DNA of 64,000 nucleotides from Microvirga lenta (GCF_020532555.1 NZ_JAJBBR010000007.1:62001-126000), one strand, 5' to 3'. Positions 1-8,518 are shown, numbered from the stretch's first letter. The notes: generated from the sequence alone by a model not told the origin. Made by a program: numbers and translations.

Positions 1-15
1 GAATGGGCAGTGGAG

Positions 16-768
16 TCACTGAATGGCAAGCAGCAGGGCCGTATAGACGCCAGCGCCTAGAGCGAAGGCGGAGAACCAGCTCTCACGCTCCTCCGGCAGC
101 TCCTCCTTGAGCACGTTGAGCACGATCCCGCCGGCCAGAAAGGCGAACAAGGCTGCAACTCCGAGAGCCGGAATCGTTGTTGCCGCCCCGATCCACCAGC
201 CGATCAGCGGAGTCACGGCCAGGAGCCATCGCCCCTGCTTGTCATAGGTTGCGCCATGACTTTCCCGCAAGCCCTGATCGTTGACCAGGAAGTGCAAGCC
301 CAGGGCGATGCCGAAGATCACCAGCCCCTGCCAGCTCGAGTCCTCCCGATGAAGGAGGAGGTAGCCGATCAGAACATTATAGATCGCAAACGAGCCCAGA
401 TGGACCCAAAAAGTTCCCTTCGAGGGCCGCCGCTCCCGACCCGCCGCCAGCTCTCTTCTGGCCGATCCACGGGCAAGGCGCTCAAGACCATAGAAAACCG
501 CAAGGCCGATCAGGGCGATCAGGTAGGTGTGACTCTCGAGTTTCGAGAGCAGACTGGAGCTCTCCTCGGCCTTTTGCCGAAATGTCTCCTGATGCCTCGC
601 GAGATGGGGCAGGAGGTGGACGAACACGTAAGCCACGGAAACTCCTCCGGCTATGGACAGCCAGGCGCTCCGTGGCGTGCGCCGGAGGAAATCCATGTTC
701 TTTCCAAGGATGTGAATCCCCGCAAAGCCAAGGGCGATTAAGAATGACAAGACTGTCTGAGACAGCAT
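16..768 (-). CDS. Integral membrane protein of unknown function
   Basis: 250 residues, made up almost wholly of hydrophobic helices (about seven, the first at residues 3-22 and the last at 228-249), so an inner-membrane protein. A His-rich patch HLLPHLARH (51-59) and the late stretch GGIVLNVLKEELPEE (about 213-227) recall ZIP-type metal permeases, but I cannot assign the family firmly. The start has an AGGAG just upstream. It is divergent from the hemerythrin gene, and a near-consensus EcfG promoter (AGAAC-N16-CGTT) faces it. Function is not assigned. Confidence 0.7.
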   Translation of the reverse strand: MLSQTVLSFLIALGFAGIHILGKNMDFLRRTPRSAWLSIAGGVSVAYVFVHLLPHLARHQETFRQKAEESSSLLSKLESHTYLIALIGLAVFYGLERLARGSARRELAAGRERRPSKGTFWVHLGSFAIYNVLIGYLLLHREDSSWQGLVIFGIALGLHFLVNDQGLRESHGATYDKQGRWLLAVTPLIGWWIGAATTIPALGVAALFAFLAGGIVLNVLKEELPEERESWFSAFALGAGVYTALLLAIQ

Positions 769-805
769 CGGCTCCTGTCCGGACGTGAAATCATGTAACT
801 CGGCA

Positions 806-830
806 AACGTTCCGGCAGGGAAGAGGTTCT
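806..830 (-). promoter_or_regulatory. Near-consensus EcfG-type promoter for the membrane protein gene
   Basis: On the minus strand AGAAC (830-826), 16 bases, then CGTT (809-806), with the start codon 37 bases further on. One mismatch to GGAAC-N16-CGTT. It is back-to-back with the exact match that serves the hemerythrin gene, which makes a shared stress control region plausible. Confidence 0.3.
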
Positions 831-867
831 TAGATCCGCAGACAGACCCCTCTTCGGGAGGAGACGC

Positions 868-892
868 GGAACAGCATGTCCGTAAGGCCGTT
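868..892 (+). promoter_or_regulatory. EcfG general-stress promoter of the hemerythrin gene
   Basis: GGAAC at 868-872, a 16-base spacer, CGTT at 889-892: an exact match to the alphaproteobacterial EcfG sigma consensus (GGAAC-N16/17-CGTT). The gene start at 929 lies 37 bases downstream, leaving room for a short leader with a purine-rich ribosome site. Confidence 0.8.
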
Positions 893-928
893 CACTGGCT
901 AGGCGATTCAACGGATAGGAGACTCACG

Positions 929-1885
929 ATGGACCTGTGGCAGATGGTTCTGGCAGATCATGCGAATATCAGGGAACTCTGCCGTGAGGTCCTGCATGCC
1001 ACGGGCGGCGGGCCGAACAGCCGTGCTCACCTCTTCGAAGAACTGGACATAGAGATCGAGCGGCACTTCCGGGCAGAGGAAAAGGTTCTTTATCCGGCTC
1101 TGGCTCAGGACCAGCGCACGGAGCAATATCTCGACGAGCTCGAACAGGAGCATGACGAGATCCGTCGCCGCCTCGACGAACTTGCCTCCCGCCCCGACAA
1201 GGACAGCCGTAGCTGGGGGCTGAGCTTCAATGAACTCACGAGCACGATCAGGCTCCACTTCAGCCTTGAGGAAAACGGCATTTTGACCGTGGCCCGCGGC
1301 GTCGTGGACGCCCGCGAGGCGGAGGAGCTTCGGCGCGCCTATGAACGCGAGAAGATTGCCTCCATACAGGCACGTCGCTGGCACCTTCCGGCTGCCATTG
1401 TGCCGGAACGCTACGGTATTTCCACAGGCACTGCTCTCGGCGTACTCGCCGGCCTCGGGGCCTTGTGGGGTGTCGCTCTCGCGTGGCGCATGAGCCACCA
1501 GGGTCAGAAGCGCGCCAGCGCGATACGTCCCGTCTTTGTGCAGCCGGAACCACCATTCCCCCTCAGAAGCCGGATCGAGAAGCTCGGCGAGCATGGCGCG
1601 GCAGGCTCCTTCGCAGGCCGCCAGGCGGCGCAATCCACGACCGGGCCTGGAGGTGCGGCGGCATCGCACCAGGCCGCATCCGGTGACAGCGCGGACGGCT
1701 CGTCTCCCAACAACTGGTTTTCCTCGGCCAACCCGCCGCGGGCGCCTTCCGGCATCAGCTCGGGCTTGCAGCCGGGTGGCGTCGTTCCCGGCGGCGGACC
1801 AGGGGCTTCCGTAGGTTCAGTCGGGACAGGCGGAGCTCAGACCGAGAACCGGGATAGCGGCTCCCTGAAGCGGGACGGTCGTTAG
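929..1885 (+). CDS. Membrane-anchored hemerythrin HHE domain protein
   Basis: 318 residues. The N-terminal four-helix hemerythrin domain has the full diiron set: H11, H46 with E50 (HFRAE), H75 (EHDEI), and H110 with E114 (HFSLEE). A probable membrane helix follows around residues 160-182, then a long Gly/Ser/Pro-rich low-complexity tail to the C-terminus. Hemerythrins bind oxygen, NO or iron and often act in oxidative or nitrosative stress. An upstream in-frame ATG exists at 785, but the ATG at 929 follows the EcfG promoter and AGGAGA and starts right at the domain, so I chose it. First gene of a same-strand run with ldhA and pfkB. Confidence 0.85.
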   Translation: MDLWQMVLADHANIRELCREVLHATGGGPNSRAHLFEELDIEIERHFRAEEKVLYPALAQDQRTEQYLDELEQEHDEIRRRLDELASRPDKDSRSWGLSFNELTSTIRLHFSLEENGILTVARGVVDAREAEELRRAYEREKIASIQARRWHLPAAIVPERYGISTGTALGVLAGLGALWGVALAWRMSHQGQKRASAIRPVFVQPEPPFPLRSRIEKLGEHGAAGSFAGRQAAQSTTGPGGAAASHQAASGDSADGSSPNNWFSSANPPRAPSGISSGLQPGGVVPGGGPGASVGSVGTGGAQTENRDSGSLKRDGR

Positions 1886-1974
1886 CACGCCGGACGAGCT
1901 GCGGTGCCTGATGGGCGGATCCTCCGTCCGGTCGGCGTTTCACGCCCATCAGACCTGCGGGAAGAACCGCTCCG

Positions 1975-3012
1975 ATGCGTGTCACGGTCTTCAGTGCCAA
2001 GCCTTACGACCGTCGCTTCCTGGGCAGGGCCGGCGACGGTTCGGGGCATGAATTGTCCTATCTCGAACCCCGCCTCTCCCTGGAGACCAGCGGTCTCGCG
2101 GCCGGTGCCGAGGCGGTATGCGCCTTCGTCAACGACGAAGTGAACAGGGACGTGCTCGCCAGCCTCCCGTCCCAGGGCGTCAGGTTGGTGGCGCTGCGTT
2201 CCGCCGGATTCAACAATGTGGATCTGGAGGCGGCTCGGGATCAGGGGATCACTGTCGCTCGCGTTCCCGCCTACTCGCCTTACGCGGTCGCCGAACACAC
2301 CGTCGCGCTCATCCTGACACTGAATCGCAAGACCCATCGGGCCTATAATCGGGTGCGCGAGGGCAATTTCGCCCTCGATGGTCTCCTGGGTTTCGACCTG
2401 GCCGGCAAGACCGCCGGCGTCGTGGGGACCGGCAAGATCGGGGAGGTGGTGTCGAAGATCCTCCTGGGGTTCGGCTGTACCGTACTCGCCTACGACCCCC
2501 AGCCCAACCCGGTCTGCGAAGGCATGGGCGTCCGTTACGTCCCAATGGAGGAGCTTCTCTTCTCCAGCCATATCGTCTCGCTTCACTGTCCGCTCACGCC
2601 GGCGACGCATCATCTGATCGGTGCAGAGGCATTGCGGCACATGAAGCCCGGCATGATGCTCATCAACACGAGCCGTGGCGCCGTCGTCGATACACGCGCC
2701 GTCCTGCGGGGTCTGAAGGAGGGCATCATCGGGAGCCTGGGGCTCGACGTCTATGAGGAGGAGGGGGACCTCTTCTTCGAAGATCTCTCGCAACGCTTCA
2801 TCAGCGACGACGTTTTCGCGCGTCTTCTGACGTTCCCCAATGTCCTGATCACGGGGCACCAGGCCTTCTTCACGGAAGAGGCCCTGACCAATATCGCGGA
2901 GACCACCATCGCCAACATCACGTCGTTCGAGCGCACGGGCCGTGCGGTGCACGAGGTCTCCGTCGAGAGGATCGCCCGGGAGGGCAAACCATCAACAGGT
3001 ACGGCCGCATAG
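1975..3012 (+). CDS. ldhA: D-lactate dehydrogenase (2-hydroxyacid dehydrogenase family)
   Basis: 345 residues; reduces pyruvate to D-lactate with NADH in the cytoplasm. The Rossmann motif GTGKIG is at 151-156, the substrate Arg in NTSRGA at R234, an acidic cluster DVYEEE at 258-263 and the catalytic His in GHQAFF at H295, the usual order for the family. The N-terminus ([10 protein letters not shown]) and the SAGFNNVDL and [14 protein letters not shown] stretches are very close to E. coli LdhA. It lies 89 bp after the hemerythrin gene and 106 bp before pfkB on the same strand, so the three may be co-expressed as a stress or low-oxygen set. Confidence 0.88.
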   Translation: MRVTVFSAKPYDRRFLGRAGDGSGHELSYLEPRLSLETSGLAAGAEAVCAFVNDEVNRDVLASLPSQGVRLVALRSAGFNNVDLEAARDQGITVARVPAYSPYAVAEHTVALILTLNRKTHRAYNRVREGNFALDGLLGFDLAGKTAGVVGTGKIGEVVSKILLGFGCTVLAYDPQPNPVCEGMGVRYVPMEELLFSSHIVSLHCPLTPATHHLIGAEALRHMKPGMMLINTSRGAVVDTRAVLRGLKEGIIGSLGLDVYEEEGDLFFEDLSQRFISDDVFARLLTFPNVLITGHQAFFTEEALTNIAETTIANITSFERTGRAVHEVSVERIAREGKPSTGTAA

Positions 3013-3118
3013 CCGTTCGACGGGTCTTGTTCCCGAAGCCGGCTTGGTCTTGAGTCCATGATCTCAGGTGGGCACGACCCCGCTTGTTGATGAAAGCGAG
3101 ACGGAGACGAGGACCAGC

Positions 3119-4054
3119 ATGAAGCCGATCGTGACATTGACCCTCAATCCGTCGATCGACGGCTCCAGCGAGGCGGAGGTTGTGCGTCCCATTCACAAGG
3201 TGCGCACCACGAATGAGCGCTACCACCCGGGTGGAGGGGGAATCAACGTCAGCCGCGTCGTGCAGGAGCTCGGCGGCCTCTCACAGGCATTCTACCTGGC
3301 GGGTGGGGCTACGGGCAACGTCTTCGAGAACTTGCTGACGACACGGCGCATCATGGGGCGGCGGATCGCCATCGAGGACCATACCCGGGTGAGTCACACG
3401 GTCTTCGAGCGTTCCTCGGGGCTAGAGTACCGCTTCGTTCCCGAGGGGCCGGAGATCCGATCTTCGGAGTGGCAGGAATGTCTCGAGGTGCTTGGCGGGA
3501 TGGAATGCGACTATATCGTCGCGAGCGGCAGTCTGCCCCGCGGTGTGCCGACGGACTTTTATGTGCGTGTGGCCACGATGGTCCGCGCGAAGGGCGCCAA
3601 GCTCGTGCTCGATACCTCGGGCCCGGCGCTCAAGGAGGCCCTTTCCGCAGGCGGCGTTCATCTTGCAAAGCCCAGCCTCGGCGAATTCGAGCGGTTGGTC
3701 GGGCGCGAACTGAAGGATCCGGCGGCTTTGGAGGATGCAGCCAAGGACTTCGTCCGAGCGGGGCGGGTCGAACTGCTCGCCATCACGATGGGGCACGAGG
3801 GGGCGCTTCTTGTCCACAAGCACCGGGTCTCGAGATTGCCCGCATTGAATGTCGAGGTGCGGAGCGCGGTCGGCGCCGGCGACAGCTTCGTTGCCGCCAT
3901 GACGCTAGCACTGGCGCGTGGCTCCGACGCTGAGGAAGCCTTCCGATGGGGCGTTGCTGCAGGAACGGCGGCCGTACTCACTCCCGGGACGGAGCTCTGC
4001 AGGCGTGCGGATGTGGAGCGGCTCTACAGCGAGATCGCCGGTGAGACCGTCTGA
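3119..4054 (+). CDS. pfkB: 6-phosphofructokinase II (PfkB family sugar kinase)
   Basis: 311 residues. PfkB-fold kinase that phosphorylates fructose 6-phosphate with ATP. The sugar-binding PGGGGINVSR is at 38-47 and the catalytic anion-hole motif VGAGDSF near residue 250. The order TLTLNPSID ... ASGSLPRGVP ... VGAGDSFVAAMTLAL parallels E. coli PfkB closely. I chose the ATG at 3119 because the domain starts there; the upstream in-frame ATG at 3068 would add 17 residues without family support. Together with ldhA it suggests increased glycolytic flux and fermentation under the control that drives the hemerythrin gene. Confidence 0.85.
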   Translation: MKPIVTLTLNPSIDGSSEAEVVRPIHKVRTTNERYHPGGGGINVSRVVQELGGLSQAFYLAGGATGNVFENLLTTRRIMGRRIAIEDHTRVSHTVFERSSGLEYRFVPEGPEIRSSEWQECLEVLGGMECDYIVASGSLPRGVPTDFYVRVATMVRAKGAKLVLDTSGPALKEALSAGGVHLAKPSLGEFERLVGRELKDPAALEDAAKDFVRAGRVELLAITMGHEGALLVHKHRVSRLPALNVEVRSAVGAGDSFVAAMTLALARGSDAEEAFRWGVAAGTAAVLTPGTELCRRADVERLYSEIAGETV

Positions 4055-4151
4055 TTTTTGATCCCGTCTCTCGCCTTCCTATATAGCCCCAAGCGAAAGC
4101 CAGGAGGGCACTGCTCTCAGGCTGGTCCCAGACCGAGACGGGAGGCGAAGC

Positions 4152-4952
4152 ATGCTGGAGATCATTCCTGCTTCAGATCAAGTCGTAGCAATGCGCGCAT
4201 CCGGGCGGATCGACGAGAGCGATATCGAGAGAAGTATTGCGGCCGTCGAGGCCGCACTCGCCCGCCAGGATCGCATCGCGCTCTATGCGGAGATCGACAT
4301 TGCCGGAATTACGCCTGGGGCGCTGACGCGGGATATCGGCTACGGCTTGGGTAAACTGCGGGAGCTCCACCGGTTCCCCAGGGCTGCAGTTGTCACGGAT
4401 CAGGAGTGGGTTCGCTGGATCGCCCGGGTGGAGCAGGCTATCCTGCCCGGCGTCGAGGTCAGGATTTTCCCGCCCGCAGAGAAGGACGCGGCGCTGGCAT
4501 GGGCGTCGGAACCGATACCTCATTCGGCATCCGAGCTAGAACCAAGCGAGCCGTCGATCCGGCCCATCGGCACGACGAAACCGGGGGTCATTGCTTTCGA
4601 AGTGGGCGGCAGGGTAGGGGCCGACGATACGAGGCGCCTGATTACGCTCTTCAACGAGGCCATGGACGGCCACGAACGGTTGAGGGTTCTCGTGCGTGTC
4701 CGCAACTTTGACGGCGTTACCCTCGAAGCGCTGCGCCAGGAGGGCCTCATTGAGGCCAAGATGAAAGGCTGGCAGAGGGTGGAGCGTTACGCCGTCGTCG
4801 GAGGGCCTGCGTGGATGGAGGGATTGGCGCGAGGCGCTGCCCCATTCGTCGGAATACAAACCCGTCACTTCAAGCCGGAAGACGAAGCCCAGGCTTGGGA
4901 TTGGCTGGGAGCGAAACCTTCCGGGCAGGCCGCCGGCAATGAAAATCGCTGA
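4152..4952 (+). CDS. Tandem SpoIIAA-like (STAS-related) domain protein
   Basis: 266 residues built from two copies of the SpoIIAA-like fold. Copy 1 covers about 1-120 (RASGRIDESD ... RAAVVTDQEWVRWI) and copy 2 about 138-255 (EVGGRVGADD ... RYAVVGGPAWMEGL). Single-domain relatives are common and their function is poorly known; some are linked to membrane or stress responses. No catalytic residues are evident. A GGGAGG precedes the start. The last 14 bases overlap the next gene, implying translational coupling to the histidine phosphatase. Confidence 0.75.
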   Translation: MLEIIPASDQVVAMRASGRIDESDIERSIAAVEAALARQDRIALYAEIDIAGITPGALTRDIGYGLGKLRELHRFPRAAVVTDQEWVRWIARVEQAILPGVEVRIFPPAEKDAALAWASEPIPHSASELEPSEPSIRPIGTTKPGVIAFEVGGRVGADDTRRLITLFNEAMDGHERLRVLVRVRNFDGVTLEALRQEGLIEAKMKGWQRVERYAVVGGPAWMEGLARGAAPFVGIQTRHFKPEDEAQAWDWLGAKPSGQAAGNENR

Positions 4953-5619
4953 GCGACCTCGAATGCGGATTGTCGCTGCTGCCATCGGCATGGCGATTGC
5001 CCTGATCGCTGCCGCTGGCGTACCGGGCGCCGAGGCTGCGGCATCGCCTGTCACGATTCAGGAGCCGGAAGGAGAGCGCCTCGTCGAGCGCCTTCGCCGC
5101 GGAGGTCTCGTGCTGTTCTTCAGACATGCCGACACGACGGGGATGCCATGCGACCGCTCGTACAGGATCGGAGAGCGTTCGGGACAGCGCAATCTCTCGC
5201 CTGAGGGGCGTGAACAATCGCGCCGGATCGGTGAAATCCTGTCGGCTTTGGGTATTCCGATCGCCGAGCCAGTTCTTGCCGGTCCGGTTTTCCGGGCGCG
5301 CGACACGGCGGAAATCGCCTTCGGGCCGGAGCGTGTCCGCGTCACCGACAGTCTCCTCGCCGACGACTATTCCGGCAATCGACTGCAGTGGGTTCTCGCC
5401 GAGCACCGGCGGCTTTTCTCAGATCCTGTCCCAAGCGGCTTGAACCGTGTGCTGGTGGGCCATCGAACGCCGGCGATCATGGTGCTGGGGCCGGGCGTCG
5501 GCGGGACGGCACTGCCGGAAGGGGCGGCGGTCGTCATCGATCCGGAGCGTGGAGATCCCAGGGTCCTCGGCATTCTGGCACTGGCCCCGCTTCCAGATCG
5601 TGGCTTTCACAGCTGCTGA
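4939..5619 (+). CDS. Exported histidine phosphatase family protein
   Basis: 226 residues. An N-terminal hydrophobic signal (about residues 9-34, ending AEAAA) suggests export to the periplasm. The histidine phosphatase core follows: FFRHADTTG carries the nucleophilic His (RHA instead of the common RHG), then NLSPEGREQSRRIGE and GPVFRARDTAE, and a second His in GHRTP near residue 174. Substrate unknown. A second possible start at 4963 (MRIVAA) would give a more typical signal peptide; the upstream ATG overlaps the preceding gene. Confidence 0.75.
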   Translation: MKIAERPRMRIVAAAIGMAIALIAAAGVPGAEAAASPVTIQEPEGERLVERLRRGGLVLFFRHADTTGMPCDRSYRIGERSGQRNLSPEGREQSRRIGEILSALGIPIAEPVLAGPVFRARDTAEIAFGPERVRVTDSLLADDYSGNRLQWVLAEHRRLFSDPVPSGLNRVLVGHRTPAIMVLGPGVGGTALPEGAAVVIDPERGDPRVLGILALAPLPDRGFHSC

Positions 5620-5705
5620 AACATTCGCCGAAGGCGTTCCATAGCACGCGCGATTTCATCGGGCCAGCCTCTTGTGGAACGTGAACCTGCCCCCCATATC
5701 CCACT

Positions 5706-5924
5706 TACCCCAGCGGACATGATGAGGACTTCGAAGCGGCAGGCGTCACTGCCCTGCTTCGCTGTGATCGTGGTCAGGACGGATGAACTCCGGCTCGATC
5801 TGTTCCTGCGCTTGCCTGACGATGCGAGCGCCCGTCCACTGGTACCGTTCAGCCCAGGCCCGTAGCTGGCGAGGAGTGGGACGCGAAGGCGTCTCGTCCT
5901 TCGCCCCGGAGCCTGGGCTTTTTC
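5706..5924 (+). ncRNA. Possible structured small RNA of unknown family
   Basis: No convincing gene lies in 5620-6115. A possible promoter is CTTGTG (5671-5676), 18 bases, CATATC (5695-5700). The downstream segment folds into a perfect-armed hairpin (5732-5761, 11 pairs with a 2-base bulge), a possible long-range stem (GTCAGG/CCTGAC within about 5767-5825), and a closing stem AGCCCAGGC/GCCTGGGCT (5851-5859 with 5911-5919) followed by five T. Inside the closing stem two mutually exclusive 7-pair stems can form (GGGACGC/GCGTCTC and GCGAAGG/CCTTCGC). I could not match it to 6S, SRP, tmRNA or a known riboswitch. Confidence 0.4.
5851..5924 (+). terminator. Intrinsic terminator with structured loop
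   Basis: The arms AGCCCAGGC and GCCTGGGCT enclose a 51-base insert that itself folds, and TTTTT follows at 5919-5923. It would end a transcript from the histidine phosphatase operon or the possible sRNA. Confidence 0.55.
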
Positions 5925-6065
5925 ATCTTGGATGGCGTCAGTTTTCCGCCGGCGGATCTATCTCGCACGGGATTCAGGATGCGCATCTCGATGCGACCGG
6001 GCAGATGCATGACTACCGAACAGGTGCGGACATCGTGAGCGCATGTCGAGCAGGGGCGATGTTGC

Positions 6066-6090
6066 GGAACCGAGCTGAACCCCGCTCGTT
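6066..6090 (+). promoter_or_regulatory. EcfG general-stress promoter of the YsnF-like gene
   Basis: GGAAC (6066-6070), a 16-base spacer, CGTT (6087-6090): exact consensus. The ATG at 6116 is only 25 bases past the -10 element, giving a leader of roughly 20 nt. Confidence 0.8.
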
Positions 6091-6115
6091 ACACCGGCTC
6101 AATCGGACATCTCCC

Positions 6116-6592
6116 ATGAAAAAGCCGAGTGCCGGATCAGATACTCCCAACCCCCAGCAGGATACCGTGCCTGTTCTCGAAGAAAGCGTTCTTTCGGAGC
6201 GCAGGCCCGTTTCCGAGGAGGTTATTCCTCTGGCGGAGGAGATCGCGCGCGTCGAGAAGCGGGAAAAGGTTTCCGGAAAGGTGAGGGTGCGGACTCTGGT
6301 CGATACGGTGGAGGAGTTTGCCCGTGCTGCCTTGAAAACGGATGTCGTCGAGGTCAGCCGTGTTCCCAAGGATCAGGTCGTTGATGCGCCCCCCTCAATC
6401 CGCACGGAAGACGATGTCGTGATCGTGCCGGTGTTCGAGGAGGTTCTTGTGTTCGAGAAGCGCTTGGTTCTGAAGGAAGAGCTGCATATCCGGCGTAGTG
6501 TGACGACGGAAAACGTCGAAGTGCCGGTAAGCCTCAGAAAACAGCGTGCGGTCGTCGAGCGTGTCGATCCCGATGAAGAGAGCGACAAGTAG
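6116..6592 (+). CDS. YsnF/AvaK (DUF2382) stress-response domain protein
   Basis: 158 residues. Almost entirely a DUF2382 domain: repeated Val/Glu/Arg-rich beta units such as VIPLAEEIARVEKREKVSGK and VFEKRLVLKEELHIRR. The family is tied to general stress (B. subtilis YsnF) and its biochemical role is unknown. The open frame extends upstream to 5783, but that part runs through the terminator and the EcfG promoter, so I take the ATG at 6116. Convergent with the larger DUF2382 gene at 6668-7495, so two paralogues sit tail to tail. Confidence 0.8.
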   Translation: MKKPSAGSDTPNPQQDTVPVLEESVLSERRPVSEEVIPLAEEIARVEKREKVSGKVRVRTLVDTVEEFARAALKTDVVEVSRVPKDQVVDAPPSIRTEDDVVIVPVFEEVLVFEKRLVLKEELHIRRSVTTENVEVPVSLRKQRAVVERVDPDEESDK

Positions 6593-6629
6593 CATACGCT
6601 TACACCAGGAAAACGCGACGTCATGTGGA

Positions 6630-6651
6630 AGCCCGGCCGATCGGCCGGGCT
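6630..6651. terminator. Perfect 22-bp palindrome between convergent genes
   Basis: An uninterrupted 22-base palindrome (arms AGCCCGGCCGA/TCGGCCGGGCT) lies between the ends of the two convergent DUF2382 genes. There is no long T run, so it is at best a weak bidirectional terminator or 3'-end stabiliser. Confidence 0.45.
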
Positions 6652-6667
6652 CATTCTGCTACTGAAG

Positions 6668-7495
6668 TTAGCGCTTGCGCTCGGGGGATCCCGACGTGCC
6701 GGTCAATCGCCCGTCACGATCATCCTCGACATCGACTTCCGTGCTGCGGACGGTATCCGAGATGGTTTCGGTGCGTTGCTCCACATCCTTCCGAACGACG
6801 AGTTCCTCCTTCACACGAGCTTCCTTCGAGACGACAGCCTCTTCGTCGTGCTCTTCGACCTCGATAGTGCGCTCCTGGAAGGGATCGCCGCTGACCGATC
6901 CGGTCCGAGCGCCTCCGGAAACCGGACGGCGTTCGACCTCGAGAGTCTCATCGCGCAGGGTAACCTGTTCCTGAACAGGCCTCTCGACGACGTGGGAGTG
7001 AATGCGCACGCGGCCGTGACTGACCTCGCGCTTGCCGACGTGGAGCTCTTCCTCAGCGATCGGGATCACCTCATCGCGACCGCTCATCCCGGTCATGCCG
7101 CCGGTTCCGCCGGTGCTAAGGCTCCGGTCCTCCGTGGATCCCTGGCCAAGGCTCGCGATCGATCCCGTCATTCCCTGCCATCCCTCCGAGCGCCAGCTGT
7201 TCTGCTGCTCATCGAGATCCAGAGCGCCGTCGCCGTCCAGGATGCTGATCACCCGGTCGACTTCATCGTCCTCGCACCGTACGGCAATAAGGCTGCGACC
7301 CCGGCGGACGCCCTCGGCATAGGCATGAGCATCGGAGCGCGGCACGCCGGCACCTTCGAGTGCGTCGGACACATTGTCGGAGGCATCCGAGTAAACGGTA
7401 ACGTCGCTGCGCGACAGGCCAGCCTGTTCGAGGCGGCTCACGATAGCCGACGCGGCACTGCGATCATGAAAGAGCGAGGTGACGGTTTTGGTCAT
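6668..7495 (-). CDS. General stress protein: YflT/GS17M-like domain plus YsnF (DUF2382) domain
   Basis: 275 residues. The N-terminal part (1-75, MTKTVTSLFHDRSAASAIVSR...) is the heat-induced stress protein YflT/GSP17M-like domain. A Gly/Thr/Met-rich linker (about 110-135) leads into a DUF2382 domain (about 138-255, VIPIAEEELHVGKREVSHGR...). The tail is charged. The ATG at 7495 has AGGAG nine bases upstream; the longer reading from 7519 would place that site inside the gene. A weak EcfG-like promoter (GGAAC-N16-CATT) lies 150 bp upstream. The pairing with the neighbouring DUF2382 gene supports a stress role. Confidence 0.8.
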   Translation of the reverse strand: MTKTVTSLFHDRSAASAIVSRLEQAGLSRSDVTVYSDASDNVSDALEGAGVPRSDAHAYAEGVRRGRSLIAVRCEDDEVDRVISILDGDGALDLDEQQNSWRSEGWQGMTGSIASLGQGSTEDRSLSTGGTGGMTGMSGRDEVIPIAEEELHVGKREVSHGRVRIHSHVVERPVQEQVTLRDETLEVERRPVSGGARTGSVSGDPFQERTIEVEEHDEEAVVSKEARVKEELVVRKDVEQRTETISDTVRSTEVDVEDDRDGRLTGTSGSPERKR

Positions 7496-7648
7496 TGAAA
7501 CAATCTCCTGAATCGGCATGACATCAAACGGGTCATGACATCTGGATGAGCTGGAATGCTCGGCAGCAGAAGCTACCTAGAGCATATATGAAACGGCCGG
7601 ATCGAACGCTCGGCCGAAGAAGCATGCGGCTCAACCTACTGGTCCTAT

Positions 7649-7673
7649 AATGAGTTGTACTGCTGGGGGTTCC
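7649..7673 (-). promoter_or_regulatory. Weak EcfG-like promoter candidate
   Basis: On the minus strand GGAAC (7673-7669), 16 bases, CATT (7652-7649). One mismatch in the -10 element. It lies about 150 bp before the stress gene ending at 7495. Confidence 0.3.
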
Positions 7674-7769
7674 AGGCGTTAGAAGGCACTGGAGAGGACG
7701 ATGCCGACCCTTCGTGCGCTAGCTAGGCAGCTTTGAGTCGTAGCGGGATTCCGTAGGCGAACATGAACG

Positions 7770-8444
7770 ATGGAGCTTTCAGTGACTGGACCTCACCTGA
7801 TTTATGTCGCTGACCCGATGTGCTCATGGTGCTGGGGATTCTCCCCCGTCATCAGTCAGATCACGCAGCAGTTCGGCAGCAGCCTTCCCATTCGGCTCAT
7901 CATGGGCGGACTGCGGCCGGGTACGACCGAGCCACTCGACGAAAAGGGCAAGCGTACGATCCGCGAGCACTGGGACCACGTGCACAGCGCTTCCGGGCAA
8001 CCGTTCGACATGGCATTCTTCGACCGTCAGGGGTTCGTCTACGACACCGAGCCGGCCTCTACGGCCGTGGTTGTCGTCCGCCGAAGCGGAATGGACGGAG
8101 CGCTGGCTTACCTGGAGAGAGTTCACCGCGCCTTCTATGCCGAGAATCGGGACGTCACCTCCATTGAGGTGCTCACCGAACTGGCGGAGCAGGCAGGAGC
8201 CGACCGAGAGGAGTTCTCCGATGCACTCCGGAGCTCGGAGGCGCAGCAGGAGGTCTGGAGCGATTTCACTATTTCGCGACAGGCTGGTATCACGGGGTTT
8301 CCGACGCTGCTGGCCGGTCCAGGAGGGAACGCTCCGTACGGTATTGTTACGCAAGGCTTTCAGCCACCGGAGCGAATCCTGCCAGTGCTCGCGCAATGGC
8401 TTGACAGGATGGAAAGCCCGCAGCCGAGCAGACCGGAGGAATGA
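7770..8444 (+). CDS. DsbA-family thiol-disulfide oxidoreductase-like protein
   Basis: 224 residues with no signal peptide, so probably cytoplasmic. The thioredoxin-fold active site is CSWC (C18-C21, in ADPMCSWCWGF) and the cis-proline loop is GITGFPTLL near residue 178; a helical insertion lies between them. This DPMCSWCWGF subgroup resembles the FrnE/2-hydroxychromene-carboxylate isomerase branch of the DsbA superfamily. The ribosome site is weak. Likely role: redox or stress-related thiol chemistry, substrate unknown. Convergent with the LysM gene. Confidence 0.78.
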   Translation: MELSVTGPHLIYVADPMCSWCWGFSPVISQITQQFGSSLPIRLIMGGLRPGTTEPLDEKGKRTIREHWDHVHSASGQPFDMAFFDRQGFVYDTEPASTAVVVVRRSGMDGALAYLERVHRAFYAENRDVTSIEVLTELAEQAGADREEFSDALRSSEAQQEVWSDFTISRQAGITGFPTLLAGPGGNAPYGIVTQGFQPPERILPVLAQWLDRMESPQPSRPEE

Positions 8445-8494
8445 GAACCGCCCCCTTAAGCAGCACCAACCGATCCTGTGGGCGGCGGAGCGGT

Positions 8495-8518
8495 AACGGC
8501 GCCAAAAGGGGTGCCGTT
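8495..8518. terminator. Hairpin between convergent dsbA-like and LysM genes
   Basis: The arms AACGGCGCC and GGTGCCGTT (one G-T pair) enclose a 6-base loop and abut the stop codon of the LysM gene. T tracts are poor on both strands. Confidence 0.35.

Noticed and set aside
1910..1950. GATGGGCG/CGCCCATC inverted repeat after the hemerythrin gene
   Set aside because: A 25-base loop and no T tract; too weak to call a terminator.
5674..5865. 63-codon ORF in the 5.6-6.1 kb gap
   Set aside because: It crosses the strong hairpins, lacks a ribosome site and resembles nothing known.
5706..5924. 6S RNA or SRP RNA identity for the structured segment
   Set aside because: I could not find the SRP tetraloop region or a convincing 6S closing stem and central bubble; only a generic structured RNA is supported.
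7701..7736. 11-codon ORF with a GGAGAGG site upstream
   Set aside because: Too short to judge; no regulatory codons and no structured region after it, so a leader peptide is not supported.
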